From: Candidatus Sulfotelmatobacter sp.
Lineage (GTDB): Bacteria; Acidobacteriota; Terriglobia; Terriglobales; Acidobacteriaceae
Direction: 5' to 3'
Assembly (NCBI GenBank): GCA_030041215.1
Contig: JASHOH010000173.1
Location: forward strand, 1 to 61,931
DNA length: 61,931 bases
Position 1 is the stretch's first letter, and the number at the start of each line of letters is the position of its first letter. Positions 8,279 through 16,730 of this stretch are shown here, piece after piece. The translations under genes and the position numbers were made by a program. The notes under the pieces are model-generated. The model had not been told where the DNA came from. It made no database searches and was given only the letters and a program-made list of their open reading frames with translations.

Positions 8279-8755
8279 ATGCTGGCCGTTCACGAAGAAC
8301 TGCTCCGTGAATTTCGCGAATTCGCTGCGAGCTGTCCTACTGCCGAGCCGCTGATGCAGCGCATCTCCGATCGCCTGCACGAGAAGATGACGCGTTACAA
8401 CTGGGTTGGTTTTTACCTGGTAGACCCTGCCGCCGACGGCGTTTTGATTGTCGGACCTTATGCCGGCAGCTTCACGCCGAATGCCCGTATTCCTCTGAAT
8501 ACAGGTCTATGTGGCGCTGCCGCCACTACCGGCCGGACTGTAGTGGTCGACGATGTGGCTAAAGATCCGCGTTATCTGGCCGGCTCCCCGCTGGTTAAGT
8601 CTGAAATTGTTGTGCCCATCTTCGTGAAGAAAAAGCTCGCCGCCGAACTCGACATAGAGAGTTATTTCACTGCCGCCTTCACCCCTGCGGAGCACGAGTT
8701 CGCCGAAGCCTGCAGTAATGTAGTCGCCAACTATTTTGCTAGTGCTGAGAAATGA
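8279..8755 (+). CDS. GAF-domain protein related to free-methionine-(R)-sulfoxide reductase, redox cysteines missing
   Basis: 158 residues forming one GAF domain with signatures of fRMsr (YNWVGFYLV, VGPYAG, ARIP, GLCGAA, SEIVVPI, ELDIES). Against my recollection of the E. coli enzyme, which uses Cys84, Cys94 and Cys118, the gap-free alignment keeps only Cys78 (equal to Cys94). The positions of Cys84 and the catalytic Cys118 are Asn68 and Gly102. The two other cysteines (19 and 145) lie elsewhere. It probably binds a small ligand rather than reducing methionine sulfoxide. It is convergent with the glycosyltransferase gene, nine bases apart. Confidence 0.85.
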   Translation: MLAVHEELLREFREFAASCPTAEPLMQRISDRLHEKMTRYNWVGFYLVDPAADGVLIVGPYAGSFTPNARIPLNTGLCGAAATTGRTVVVDDVAKDPRYLAGSPLVKSEIVVPIFVKKKLAAELDIESYFTAAFTPAEHEFAEACSNVVANYFASAEK

Positions 8756-8764
8756 AAAACAAGT

Positions 8765-9538
8765 TCAGCGCGGCAGCGGGTTGACAGGCTGCACGGCCAC
8801 TTCTGATTTGCCATCGTACTTCCCGGTCATATCGTTCCAGCGGACGTGCACCAGTTCCAGAAACATCTTTGCTCCATCCACCAACGGATGAATGCGCGTG
8901 TCGCCGCTGTGTCCCCAGCGCACCGCAATTTCTTCTACCCGAAAACCAAACTTGCGCGCCAGAAACAAAATTTCCGGATCAAATCCCCACCGTTGGATGC
9001 GCTGCAAAGGCATGATCGTCTGCACCGCCCGCCGGGTAAATGCTTTGAACCCGCATTGCGTGTCTTTGAAGCGCAATCCCAAAATCAGCCGCTGGAGCAG
9101 GTTGAAAATCCTACCGAACAATTGCCGGTGCAGCGATTGTCGCTGGGTTTGCAGCTCTGCCCGCAACCAGCGCGACCCAATCGCGATGTCCGCGCCCGCT
9201 GCCAGCCCCTCCAGAAGCTTTGGCATCTCTTCGATGGGGGATGATAGGTCGGCGTCGCTGAAGACGATCACTTCGCCGCGCGCCTCCAGCATGCCGTGGC
9301 GCACGCTGTACCCCTTACCCCGGTTTCCGGGATTCTCCACCAGCCGTACCCGTGGGTCAGCTATGGCGAACCCTCGCACCAGGTCGGCAGTGTGGTCGCG
9401 CGAGCCGTCGTTCACCACAACCACTTCCGCCTTCCACGGCTGGGCGCTCAGGTATTTCAATACCTGCTCCAGAGTCGGCCCCAGGCGCTCACCCTCGTTG
9501 TAAGCAGGAATCACGATACTGTGAGTGATGTTCTCCAT
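8765..9538 (-). CDS. Family 2 glycosyltransferase, dolichyl/polyprenyl-phosphate glycosyltransferase type
   Basis: 257-residue GT-A fold enzyme. It shows SIVIPAYNEGERL at the N-terminus, VVNDGSRDHT, the nucleotide/metal motif FSDADLSSP (DxD-type), AIGSRW, and DTQCGFKAFTRRAV followed by RWGFDPEIL, which are the marks of polyprenyl-phosphate mannosyl- or glucosyltransferases (DPM1/ALG5-like). There is no C-terminal transmembrane span, so it likely acts at the inner face of the membrane on undecaprenyl phosphate. The sugar is not predictable. No other glycan genes are adjacent. Confidence 0.9.
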   Translation of the reverse strand: MENITHSIVIPAYNEGERLGPTLEQVLKYLSAQPWKAEVVVVNDGSRDHTADLVRGFAIADPRVRLVENPGNRGKGYSVRHGMLEARGEVIVFSDADLSSPIEEMPKLLEGLAAGADIAIGSRWLRAELQTQRQSLHRQLFGRIFNLLQRLILGLRFKDTQCGFKAFTRRAVQTIMPLQRIQRWGFDPEILFLARKFGFRVEEIAVRWGHSGDTRIHPLVDGAKMFLELVHVRWNDMTGKYDGKSEVAVQPVNPLPR

Positions 9539-9741
9539 GATTCAGATCAGTTTGCTCGCGCCCAATTCGCAAATATTTTGGTTAGTGGCCAAGTCCTCCT
9601 CAAGGGTTGCTGTCGTCAGGATCGACTTACTGCGGCAGCTTGACGCCGCAGTTTAGATGACGCGCCTCGAAACGCGCGTCCACCCTTTGCCTGTGTAAAA
9701 ACATCTAACTATAGTTCCACGTCTGCAATCGCGGAGGACTT

Positions 9742-10518
9742 ATGCGAACATCCTTTCCAGCAATCTTATTGGCCATTGCTCTCTGCCAGATTTCCGCCGC
9801 ACAAAATGCCGCTCCGGCCCAACCTAACAGCGCGGCTACCCCGAGTCAACAGAACCCCGCCGCACAGCCTGCTCAGTCAAATGCGGAGCAAACATCCGGC
9901 CCTCGGCGAATTGCGCCCGGAAGCGTCATTCCGGTTCAACTGACCAAGACTATCGATGCGAAGAAAATCAAGAGCGGTGACCCGGTCGAAGCCAAAGTCA
10001 CGCAAGATATGAAATCGCAAAATGGAGAAATAATCCTGCCCAAGGACACGAAAGTGACAGGGCACATCACCGAGGCGCAGCCCCACAGCAAAGAACAAAA
10101 GGAATCGCAAGTAGGCATCGCTTTTGATCGCGCCGTGCTCCGCGATGGGGCGGAGATGCAAATGCCGATGTCAATTCAGGCGATTGTGGCTCCTCCCGAC
10201 ATGAACCCCAACAACACTGATAATGCAGCCTCGCCCACGCCACGTGGTGGAACGTTGCCCGGCGGCAGGGCCCCCGGAATGAGCGGAGCAGTGCCCCAGA
10301 ACCCCAACCCGCCCGCGGGCGGCAACATGCCCGCTGATAATGCTCCCCGAGCAAACGGTGCGCTGCCGCCGATTACAAGCAGTACCCAGGGCGTTGTGGG
10401 ATTCTCTCACCTCACATTGTCGCCTGCGCCGAACCCAGCCGAGGGCTCGATTGTGAGCTCCGAAAAAGGCAACGTGAAGCTGGAAGGTGGCACCCTCATG
10501 CTGCTGCGCGTCAATTAA
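9742..10518 (+). CDS. Secreted Pro/Asn-rich protein of unknown function
   Basis: 258 residues with a signal peptide (MRTSFPAILLAIALCQISAAQ) and an Ala/Pro/Gln-rich spacer. A conserved-looking domain at about 55-160 follows (PGSVIPVQLTKTIDAKKIKSG, ILPKDTKVTGHITEAQP), then a Gly/Pro/Asn-rich low-complexity stretch and a short C-terminal domain. The first domain resembles the beta-rich part of VirB10/TrbI-like and other acidobacterial secreted proteins in wording only; I cannot assign a function. The start has GGAGG a few bases upstream. It is not obviously co-transcribed with the next gene, since a repeat and 228 bases intervene. Confidence 0.75.
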   Translation: MRTSFPAILLAIALCQISAAQNAAPAQPNSAATPSQQNPAAQPAQSNAEQTSGPRRIAPGSVIPVQLTKTIDAKKIKSGDPVEAKVTQDMKSQNGEIILPKDTKVTGHITEAQPHSKEQKESQVGIAFDRAVLRDGAEMQMPMSIQAIVAPPDMNPNNTDNAASPTPRGGTLPGGRAPGMSGAVPQNPNPPAGGNMPADNAPRANGALPPITSSTQGVVGFSHLTLSPAPNPAEGSIVSSEKGNVKLEGGTLMLLRVN

Positions 10519-10562
10519 TCGTCACCGTTGGTAATGGTGCACCTTGCTGATTGACAGTGCCG

Positions 10563-10612
10563 GCGTCATCCCGATGTCCCGCGATTTCATCAGCGGGGCG
10601 AGGGACCTCCCG
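10563..10612. repeat. Dispersed GTCATCCCGA/GAGGGACC repeat, short form
   Basis: Begins GCGTCATCCCGATGTCCCGC and ends GGGGCGAGGGACC, with an imperfect CCCGC...GCGGGG stem between. It belongs to the family of intergenic repeats also found at 28437, 32660, 41341, 44074, 44798, 58307 and 59729. Confidence 0.7.
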
Positions 10613-10692
10613 TGTAGCGAAAACTTCGGCATGCAAACTGAATCTCCCCGCAACTTCCCTGCCAATTCCGGGTTTACTCCATTACGACGTAA

Positions 10693-10708
10693 TTAACCAT
10701 ACGGTTAA
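10693..10708. promoter_or_regulatory. Perfect inverted repeat upstream of the BON-domain gene
   Basis: TTAACC-ATAC-GGTTAA, 39 bases before the start codon, in an A/T-rich stretch where a promoter would be expected. It could be an operator; no matching regulator is known from the window. Confidence 0.3.
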
Positions 10709-10746
10709 ATCGTAAAGATTTGTCAATTACGGTCGGAGGTGACCTG

Positions 10747-11544
10747 ATGAAAGCAACGAACTTCCTGAAGGCGGTGGGAACTCTGCTGGCCGCGGGAGTG
10801 TTGAGCGCGACTTTGTTTGCGCAAAGCATGACGGCTCAGCCCACGGCGGCGGCCCGCTATGACAATCAAATTCAAACTGCTGTTACTCAGAAACTGGCAG
10901 CGAAAAAACAGTTTCAGAATGTGACGTCGAGCGTCGAAAACGGAGTCGTCACGCTCACTGGCACGGTCGATCTCTATCAGCGGAAGCTGGACGCTGCCAA
11001 ACTCGCCCGCAAAGCTGGCAACGTGCAGGGTGTACGCAACCTTGTCACTGTGGCTGGCCCAAATGTTTCTGACCAGCAACTCGCCGATAAACTCGGTGAA
11101 AAAGTCACCTATGTTCGCAACGGCTATGACAGCACGTTCGATTACTTCGCTCTCAGCGTGAAAGATGGAGTGGTTACCGTGGAAGGCGAAGACCGAACCG
11201 GTCTTGGCCGCGACGAAGCGCTCGCCGACATCAACAACATGCCCGGCGTCAAAGACGTGATCAATAACATCAGCGTCGAGCCGGTTTCGATGTTTGATGA
11301 CGGCATTCGCCTACGCACGGCGCGCGCGATTTATCGCGATGCGGTGCTCAGCAAGTATGCGATCGATCCGGCAAAGCCGATTCGCATCATCGTCGTGAAC
11401 GGGCACGTCACCCTCTACGGCGTGGTCGATAGCGCCATGGAAAAGACGGTTGCGGGATTGCGCGCCGGCCAGGTCTTCGGCGCTTTCGGCGTCGATAACA
11501 AGTTGATCGTCAGAGGAAACCCGGCTGATCAGCCTGGAATGTAA
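10747..11544 (+). CDS. Secreted BON-domain protein (OsmY-like)
   Basis: 265 residues exported by a signal peptide that ends near LFAQS. Three BON (bacterial OsmY and nodulation) modules follow, at roughly 40-105, 108-170 and 180-262, seen by the repeated V-x-NGVVTLTGTVD, VKDGVVTVEGE and VVNGHVTLYGVVD cores. BON domains are thought to bind phospholipid or envelope surfaces; the protein is probably periplasmic and stress-protective. The ATG at 10747 is chosen over the in-frame start at 10720 because GGAGGTGACCTG precedes it and the signal peptide then starts normally. A perfect rho-independent terminator follows at 11600. Confidence 0.9.
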   Translation: MKATNFLKAVGTLLAAGVLSATLFAQSMTAQPTAAARYDNQIQTAVTQKLAAKKQFQNVTSSVENGVVTLTGTVDLYQRKLDAAKLARKAGNVQGVRNLVTVAGPNVSDQQLADKLGEKVTYVRNGYDSTFDYFALSVKDGVVTVEGEDRTGLGRDEALADINNMPGVKDVINNISVEPVSMFDDGIRLRTARAIYRDAVLSKYAIDPAKPIRIIVVNGHVTLYGVVDSAMEKTVAGLRAGQVFGAFGVDNKLIVRGNPADQPGM

Positions 11545-11599
11545 GTTGGTGTAGCGGAACGTATTTGGTGCAGGAGAATATAGTTGGTGTAGCGGCGAC

Positions 11600-11626
11600 G
11601 GGCGCGGCGCAAGCCGCGCCCTTTTT
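11600..11626 (+). terminator. Rho-independent terminator of the BON-domain gene
   Basis: Perfect nine-base-pair stem GGGCGCGGC / GCCGCGCCC with a four-base loop and a run of five T directly after, 56 bases past the stop codon. Confidence 0.85.
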
Positions 11627-11634
11627 CTCCCGGT

Positions 11635-11678
11635 TGTCATTCCGACGCGCGAGCGAAAGCGAGACAGGAGGAATCTGC
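11635..11678. repeat. Dispersed TGTCATTCCGA...GAGGAATCTGC repeat
   Basis: A 44-base unit with GCGAGCGAAAGCGAG-like interior. A second copy with the same two ends lies at the right edge of the window (61889-61931). Confidence 0.75.
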
Positions 11679-11980
11679 TGTTGGGTTCGCTCGCTGACGC
11701 GATAGACGGGCACGACACCAGGGAAGGGCACGACTTTAGTCGTGCCAATAAAGGTCTCTTTAAAAGGAACCGCGGCTTTAGCCGCTGAGCTCGCGACTCC
11801 CCTTGTTTGATACTCGCCCGCTTACAATTTAACCATAACCCCAAGCATCGGTCGGAAAAGACCTAAAAAGGATGGGGCAGCTGTATGAACACAACGCAAC
11901 GCACACCGTTACTTGACCAGCGCAGAGTTTCGATTTGGAACTGCATCTTATTGCTGTTGCCAGTTGAATGAGTCCCATTT

Positions 11981-13072
11981 ATGTCGACATTCGCCAAGCC
12001 GCTATTGGCTGACATCTGGCCCGTCGTTGCAAAAGCCGCGGCCGATGCGGGTTTCGAGCTTTTCGGCATCGCACCGATCGATGATACGCCCGAGCTCGAA
12101 TACTTCCCGCGATGGATTGCGGCCGGGCATGCCGGCGAAATGAAATACATGGGAGCGCGCGACGATCAGGGACGCCTCAAGCGCGCATCTGTTTTGCATG
12201 CCGCACCCTGGGCGCGCAGCGCGGTCGTGTGCGCCATCAACTACAACACCGCACAACCATACTCCACGAATGCGCACGATTCCTCCCGCGGATGGATCTC
12301 GCGATATGCATGGGGACAGCAGGATTATCACGACGCTGTGATGAATCGTTTGCGGCAGGTTGAATCGGCCATCCCGAATGCGGTGCACTCGCCCGATCTG
12401 AAAACGCGTTGCTACGTGGATACCGGACCAATCGTTGAGCGCGTTGTCGCCAAGTATGCCGGCATCGGCTGGCTCGGCAAGAACACCTGCATCATCAATC
12501 AAAGACTAGGTTCGTGGCTTTTTCTCGGCGTGATTCTAACGTCGCTGGACTTCGAATCTTTTGGCGAGCCCAGCATCCCTGCGCCTGATCGCTGTGGCAC
12601 TTGCACTCGATGCATCGATGCCTGTCCTACAGACGCGCTGATTGCGCCTTACCAGCTCGATTCCAATAAGTGCATTTCGTATCTCACAATTGAGAAGCGA
12701 GGTGAAATCGCAGAAGAACTCCGCGGCGGCATGGGACAGCACGTATTCGGCTGCGACATTTGCCAGGATGTCTGCCCATGGAACCGCAAAGCCCCTGTTA
12801 CGAACGCCCCGGAATTCCAGCCGCGAAAGGAATTGGTAAATCCCGCGCTGGAATGGCTCGCGGAAATGAGCACCACGGAATTCCGCGCCGTGTTTCGTGA
12901 GTCCCCAGTGCGCCGAGCGAAGCGCTCCGGGCTTCGGCGCAATGCTGCTATCGCCATGGGCAACAGCGGCAAACGAAAATTTCTTCCAGTGCTCGAAAGA
13001 CTCTCGAAAGATGAAGATGAGGTTGTCCGCGAAGCGGCGGTTTGGGCTATAAAGGCGATCGGCCGGGCCTAA
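11981..13072 (+). CDS. queG: Epoxyqueuosine reductase
   Basis: Catalyses the last step of queuosine synthesis in tRNA, reducing epoxyqueuosine with cobalamin and two [4Fe-4S] clusters in the cytosol. The 363-residue product carries the catalytic acid region VDTGPIVERVVA (Asp147) and GIGWLGKNTC. Its cluster cysteines are C205-x2-C208-x2-C211-x3-C215 and C258-x2-C261-x3-C265 with CPWN. A C-terminal HEAT-like segment (RRNAAIAMGNSG, EDEVVREAAVWAIKAIG) is usual for this family. The ATG at 11981 gives the normal N-terminus. It is a single gene; no other queuosine genes are nearby. Confidence 0.95.
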   Translation: MSTFAKPLLADIWPVVAKAAADAGFELFGIAPIDDTPELEYFPRWIAAGHAGEMKYMGARDDQGRLKRASVLHAAPWARSAVVCAINYNTAQPYSTNAHDSSRGWISRYAWGQQDYHDAVMNRLRQVESAIPNAVHSPDLKTRCYVDTGPIVERVVAKYAGIGWLGKNTCIINQRLGSWLFLGVILTSLDFESFGEPSIPAPDRCGTCTRCIDACPTDALIAPYQLDSNKCISYLTIEKRGEIAEELRGGMGQHVFGCDICQDVCPWNRKAPVTNAPEFQPRKELVNPALEWLAEMSTTEFRAVFRESPVRRAKRSGLRRNAAIAMGNSGKRKFLPVLERLSKDEDEVVREAAVWAIKAIGRA

Positions 13073-13089
13073 GCAGAACTTTCGCGAGC

Positions 13090-13170
13090 TGGTTCGCACC
13101 AAGGCGGAAACAGGTCCGTACCAGGGCAGAAACGGTTCGTATCAGGGCACGCATTTTTGCGTGCCGGAAT
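13090..13170. repeat. Short imperfect tandem repeat and hairpin between queG and the IS element
   Basis: Three degenerate copies of a roughly 22-base unit with core GGTTCGYAYCARGGC (about 13090-13148) run into a GCACGCA-TTTT-TGCGTGC hairpin (13146-13163). The hairpin could terminate queG transcription, though no T-run follows. Confidence 0.5.
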
Positions 13171-13272
13171 TATCCTCTTCAACAGCGCCTTTAAAGCTTC
13201 TAACAAAACCCCGTTTCTGGGCAGTTGACACAAGCACTGCTGTATCCTCCGACCTTGGAGGAGGATGCGCTA

Positions 13273-13671
13273 ATGGGGACTGAATTATTGCCTGAAAAGT
13301 TGTGGGGACTAGTAGAGCCCTTCATACCTGCATCGAAGGGAAAACCCACAGGCGGTCGACCGCGTTTGCCAAACCGGGCGTGTCTGACAGGCATCATATT
13401 CGTCTTGCGTAGCGGCATTCCTTGGGAGATGCTGCCCCAGGAACTGGGCTGCGGCTCCGGAATGACCTGCTGGCGGCGTTTGCGCGATTGGCAAGAGGCA
13501 GGTATCCGGCAATTGATCCACTTCGTGCTGCTGGACTGGCTCGCACGCTGCGAAAGGATTGATTGGTCACGGGCAATCGTGGACGGTAGTTCGATCAGAG
13601 CCGTTTTTGGGGGCAAAAGACCGGTCCCAATCCTACTGATCGTGCGAAACTTGGCTCCAAACGTCACTTGA
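13273..13671 (+). CDS. IS5-family transposase, N-terminal part (frame A)
   Basis: 132 residues: the DUF4096-type N-terminal domain ([32 protein letters not shown]) and the first catalytic Asp in [14 protein letters not shown]. The ATG at 13273 follows a strong GGAGGAGG eight bases upstream. After GGK the frame turns into unrelated sequence and stops, while the expected continuation [14 protein letters not shown] is in the -1 frame. The GGC-AAA-AGA sequence at 13612-13620 allows a -1 slip on four A residues. Confidence 0.85.
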   Translation: MGTELLPEKLWGLVEPFIPASKGKPTGGRPRLPNRACLTGIIFVLRSGIPWEMLPQELGCGSGMTCWRRLRDWQEAGIRQLIHFVLLDWLARCERIDWSRAIVDGSSIRAVFGGKRPVPILLIVRNLAPNVT

Positions 13672-14105
13672 TATGCGATGGCTGCGGCATTCCACTGGCG
13701 GTTCAACTCACTGGGGCCAATCGAAACGACTCAGAGCAAGCACTCGCCCTGGTTGATGCCATTCCACTCTTGCAGGGAAAATGCGGACGTCCGCGCCATC
13801 GTCCTGACTGTGTGTTGGGTGACCGTGGTTATGACGCGGAAGCGATCCGGCAAGGTCTGCGTGACAGAAGCATCATCCCTTTTCTTGCGAAACGCAACAC
13901 CGAACACGGCAGCGGGCTGGGTCGATGGCGCTGGGTTGTCGAACGAACGTTTGCTTGGCTGAATCAGTTTCGCCGGCTACGAGTGCGTTACGAAAAGCGC
14001 GCGGATATTCACGAGGCTTTTATGTACTTGGCGTGCGCTCTCATGTGCTGGAATTTCCTTCATCGTCGACGTTCGGGCCTCGCTAAACCTTGGCTCGCTC
14101 TGTGA
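13668..14105 (+). CDS. IS5-family transposase, C-terminal part (frame B)
   Basis: The frame carries [15 protein letters not shown] (second catalytic Asp) and [20 protein letters not shown] (catalytic Glu), the D and E of the DDE triad, to a natural end. Conserved residues continue upstream of the ATG at 13668 to about 13617, so this part is most likely made only as a -1 frameshift fusion with frame A, as in the IS427 group. A simple inactivating frameshift is the alternative. Confidence 0.85.
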   Translation: MICDGCGIPLAVQLTGANRNDSEQALALVDAIPLLQGKCGRPRHRPDCVLGDRGYDAEAIRQGLRDRSIIPFLAKRNTEHGSGLGRWRWVVERTFAWLNQFRRLRVRYEKRADIHEAFMYLACALMCWNFLHRRRSGLAKPWLAL

Positions 14106-14118
14106 AACTCCGCAACCG

Positions 14119-16512
14119 CTACTGCATTTTCGCGTATTCGGCCTTGGCTTGTTTCAGGACGGGGATATCAGGATCGGAATCTTTCCAGAGGGTCAAGAAG
14201 TCTTTGTAGGCATTGCGGGCCTTGTCCCTGTCGCCTGTGAGCACGTAAGCACGTCCAACTTGCAGATAAGCCAATGCTCCTATGGGATCGCTGATCACAA
14301 TTCCGCGATGTTCGAGAATCTTGTGGAACTCGGCAGCGGCTTCCCGACCTTGGCGGGCCGCAAGATAGGCCTCGCCGCGCACATAGGCGGAATAAAGATT
14401 ACCCGCACCCAACAAGTATTCAGAACCGCCAGAGGATAGAATCCCACCCTCATAGGGAATCGCAGCCTGCAGGAATTCGAGTGCCTGGGACAGCTCGCCG
14501 TGGTTCAACGCAAGAAGGGCGCGGAGCGTCGGTGCGTATGCGAATCGGACCTTCGTGTCCTCCGGGAAACGCCTTGCGAGGTCGTCAGTAAGTACTTTCG
14601 ATCGCGAAGACTCCCCCGAGAGAGCCAGCGCCAAGGCAGCCCTATATTCCACATCACGCCCCTTCGAAAGGTTCAGTGCCACGACAGCTCTCTGGCGTGC
14701 AGTTGATGTATTGCCGAACAAGGCTTCCCACACCGCCGCATCCGTTTCGTAAAATGCCTGCGTTTCCCGACGATCCGGCTCGCGAGCGAAATCCTCTGCG
14801 CGGCGCGACATTTTCCTCGCGTCTTTTAAATGACCGGAGTATGCCAATACAAAGCTTTCCGAGTTGGTCATCGACTCTTCCACTCCTGGCTTTCCTTGCG
14901 CCTCAGCCGCTTCTCGTTCCATTGCCGCGCTATCGCCCCTCAGAAAGCTGATGATGTATTGCTGGACGAAGAAATCAGGCATTTCCAACTTGCGATCCCA
15001 GGCTCGTTGAAGCGCCTTCTCTGCCTCATCCATGCGGTCAAGGGCAATATAGCTCGCTGCGAGATTACTATATACAACGGGCCAGTCGGAATTCAGTTCA
15101 ATGGCTAAATTAGCTTCTTCAACCGACTTTTCGTATTTACCGAGAGTCTGGGAAATCGTCCCCGACAGGAACGCATGGGGCAGCTCCACACGAGGATAGG
15201 TCTGCGCCCACAATTCACAGGTCTGCTCTGCTTTTTTCAGGTCTCCGGTAACCCGCTTATCGTAGGAATAGGAAATAAAGAACCTCTCTTCGTCACTGGC
15301 GCGATCCCGCAATTCGTAGGCTTTGATGGCGTTCTCCGCAGAAAGGGAGGTTTCTCCAATATCACCGTACATTTGCCCGAGTGCCGCATAGGCCATGGCA
15401 AACTTGGGATCAATTTCAATGGCGCGGCCAAAAAATGGCACCGCAGCGGCAAAACTAGTCGATCGGCTGACCTGCCAACCCGCGCTGTAAGCTTTCAATG
15501 CGTCGAGTGACGGTGTCGTCGCCTCGGCGAGCGGAATGTTGTGCTTTTCGACAGTAGTCATTGACTCACCAACGCGGGTTCTGAATCTACTGGCGACATG
15601 CCCCAGGGCATTCAGCACGTCTTCCTTCTTCGCCACTTGCACCTGCTCCTCGTCGAGCGTTTCTCCGGTCCTGCAGTTCTTTGCCCGCAACCCCAGTACG
15701 TACTCGCTTCCGAGGTTCGTGATTGTACCCTGCAGGACCGCAGCGCTTGCCGTTCGCTCGCAGATTTCTTGAGCGATCTCTGGAGTGAGCCGCGCATCGG
15801 GCGGTCGCCCCATCAAGCGCAACACTCGCTGGATGCGGCTATCGGGGATCAGGCCAAGGAAAGGCGACTGCTCGAGTTGAACTGCCATTCCTTGCCGCAG
15901 CGTTCCATCAAAAACCGGGTCGCCCGTTGTGTTTGTGAAGTCCGCGAGGACGATGGTGTCTTTTTCGGTTAACGTGGGCTTCCCTCGCGAGCGCCAATAG
16001 AGTCCGGAAACTACAACTGCTGCTGCCACTATCGTGGCAAGGGTTACCCAGAATCGCAGTTTGCTTTTTCTCCCCCGCTCAATCGTGACCGGCGGGCGGC
16101 TGGCGACTACGTTCTCTTCTAGTGTGTTATCTTCTTCCTGTTTTTCTTGGGTCTCGTCGCGAACGACCTGTGTTTGCTTGCGCGTGACTGGCCGTACCGC
16201 CTCCGCGAACCGATATCCCCGACCGGGCACAGTAATGATGTAGGCGTGATCCTGCGGGCGTTCGCCCAGCGCCTTCCTAAGTTGGAAGACATGCTGCCCG
16301 AGATTCGATTCCTCCACAAAAGTATCCGGCCAAAGCAGCTTCATCAGGTCGTCCTTCGAGACAACCTCACCACCGTGCTCGATGAGAACCAAAAGCAGAT
16401 CGAAAGCCTTCGGAGCAAGCGGAACGACACTCTCGCCACGTAGCAATAAGCGGTGTTCGGGATCTATGCGGTAAGGCCCGAATTCCAGTAAGTGCCTCGT
16501 TCCATTGGCCAT
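14119..16512 (-). CDS. Membrane-anchored winged-helix regulator with TPR domain (CadC-like)
   Basis: 797 residues. N-terminal OmpR/PhoB-type winged helix (about 8-105; LAPKAFDLLLVLIEHGGEVVSKDDL, then the wing GRGYRFAEAV), a linker, one transmembrane span (about 153-175), a TolB-N/CadC-like domain (FTNTTGDPVFDGTLRQGMAVQL...) and a long series of TPR helices to the end. It would bind DNA in the cytoplasm and sense through the periplasmic part. This architecture is abundant in Acidobacteria. It is divergent from the HAF gene across 218 bases, so that secreted-protein cluster is a possible target. The C-terminus is intact despite the abutting IS element. Confidence 0.9.
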   Translation of the reverse strand: MANGTRHLLEFGPYRIDPEHRLLLRGESVVPLAPKAFDLLLVLIEHGGEVVSKDDLMKLLWPDTFVEESNLGQHVFQLRKALGERPQDHAYIITVPGRGYRFAEAVRPVTRKQTQVVRDETQEKQEEDNTLEENVVASRPPVTIERGRKSKLRFWVTLATIVAAAVVVSGLYWRSRGKPTLTEKDTIVLADFTNTTGDPVFDGTLRQGMAVQLEQSPFLGLIPDSRIQRVLRLMGRPPDARLTPEIAQEICERTASAAVLQGTITNLGSEYVLGLRAKNCRTGETLDEEQVQVAKKEDVLNALGHVASRFRTRVGESMTTVEKHNIPLAEATTPSLDALKAYSAGWQVSRSTSFAAAVPFFGRAIEIDPKFAMAYAALGQMYGDIGETSLSAENAIKAYELRDRASDEERFFISYSYDKRVTGDLKKAEQTCELWAQTYPRVELPHAFLSGTISQTLGKYEKSVEEANLAIELNSDWPVVYSNLAASYIALDRMDEAEKALQRAWDRKLEMPDFFVQQYIISFLRGDSAAMEREAAEAQGKPGVEESMTNSESFVLAYSGHLKDARKMSRRAEDFAREPDRRETQAFYETDAAVWEALFGNTSTARQRAVVALNLSKGRDVEYRAALALALSGESSRSKVLTDDLARRFPEDTKVRFAYAPTLRALLALNHGELSQALEFLQAAIPYEGGILSSGGSEYLLGAGNLYSAYVRGEAYLAARQGREAAAEFHKILEHRGIVISDPIGALAYLQVGRAYVLTGDRDKARNAYKDFLTLWKDSDPDIPVLKQAKAEYAKMQ

Positions 16513-16730
16513 ATCTACTCTTAAGAACTATTCAAAAGTATTCATTGCGGCGTTAAGGACTTTTCAAACACTTTCTGGGCAGGATATGCCCGTCCCGCGC
16601 AGGAAGGGCCAGGGGGCAACGTGGCAAGCAATTTATCACGCTTCCCTGCAGTGGGCAAAGGGGCTGGCGGAGAGACAGTTCGAAGGAACGCCAACTACCG
16701 ACAAAGTTTCGACAGCAAAGGAGACCGTCG

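Larger units (their letters stand above)
11545..11980. other. Repeat-rich intergenic region
   Basis: After the BON-gene terminator this span contains two copies of TTGGTGTAGCGG (near 11547 and 11583), the dispersed TGTCATTCCGA...GAGGAATCTGC repeat, a GGCACGAC-TTTA-GTCGTGCC hairpin (about 11729-11748) and a CGGCTTTAGCCG hairpin near 11773-11784. No gene is visible. Confidence 0.7.
13203..14118 (+). mobile_element. IS5-family insertion sequence (IS427-like, frameshifted transposase)
   Basis: Two overlapping frames encode the two halves of an IS5-type DDE transposase. CTA trinucleotides flank the proposed limits (13200-13202 and 14119-14121), which would fit the short target duplications of this group, but I cannot find convincing terminal inverted repeats, so the ends are approximate. 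The right end abuts the stop codon of the TPR regulator gene without damaging it. Confidence 0.7.

Noticed and set aside
14119..16512. Disruption of the TPR regulator by the IS element
   Set aside because: The reading frame ends naturally (KAEYAKMQ) at the element's edge, so the protein appears complete.
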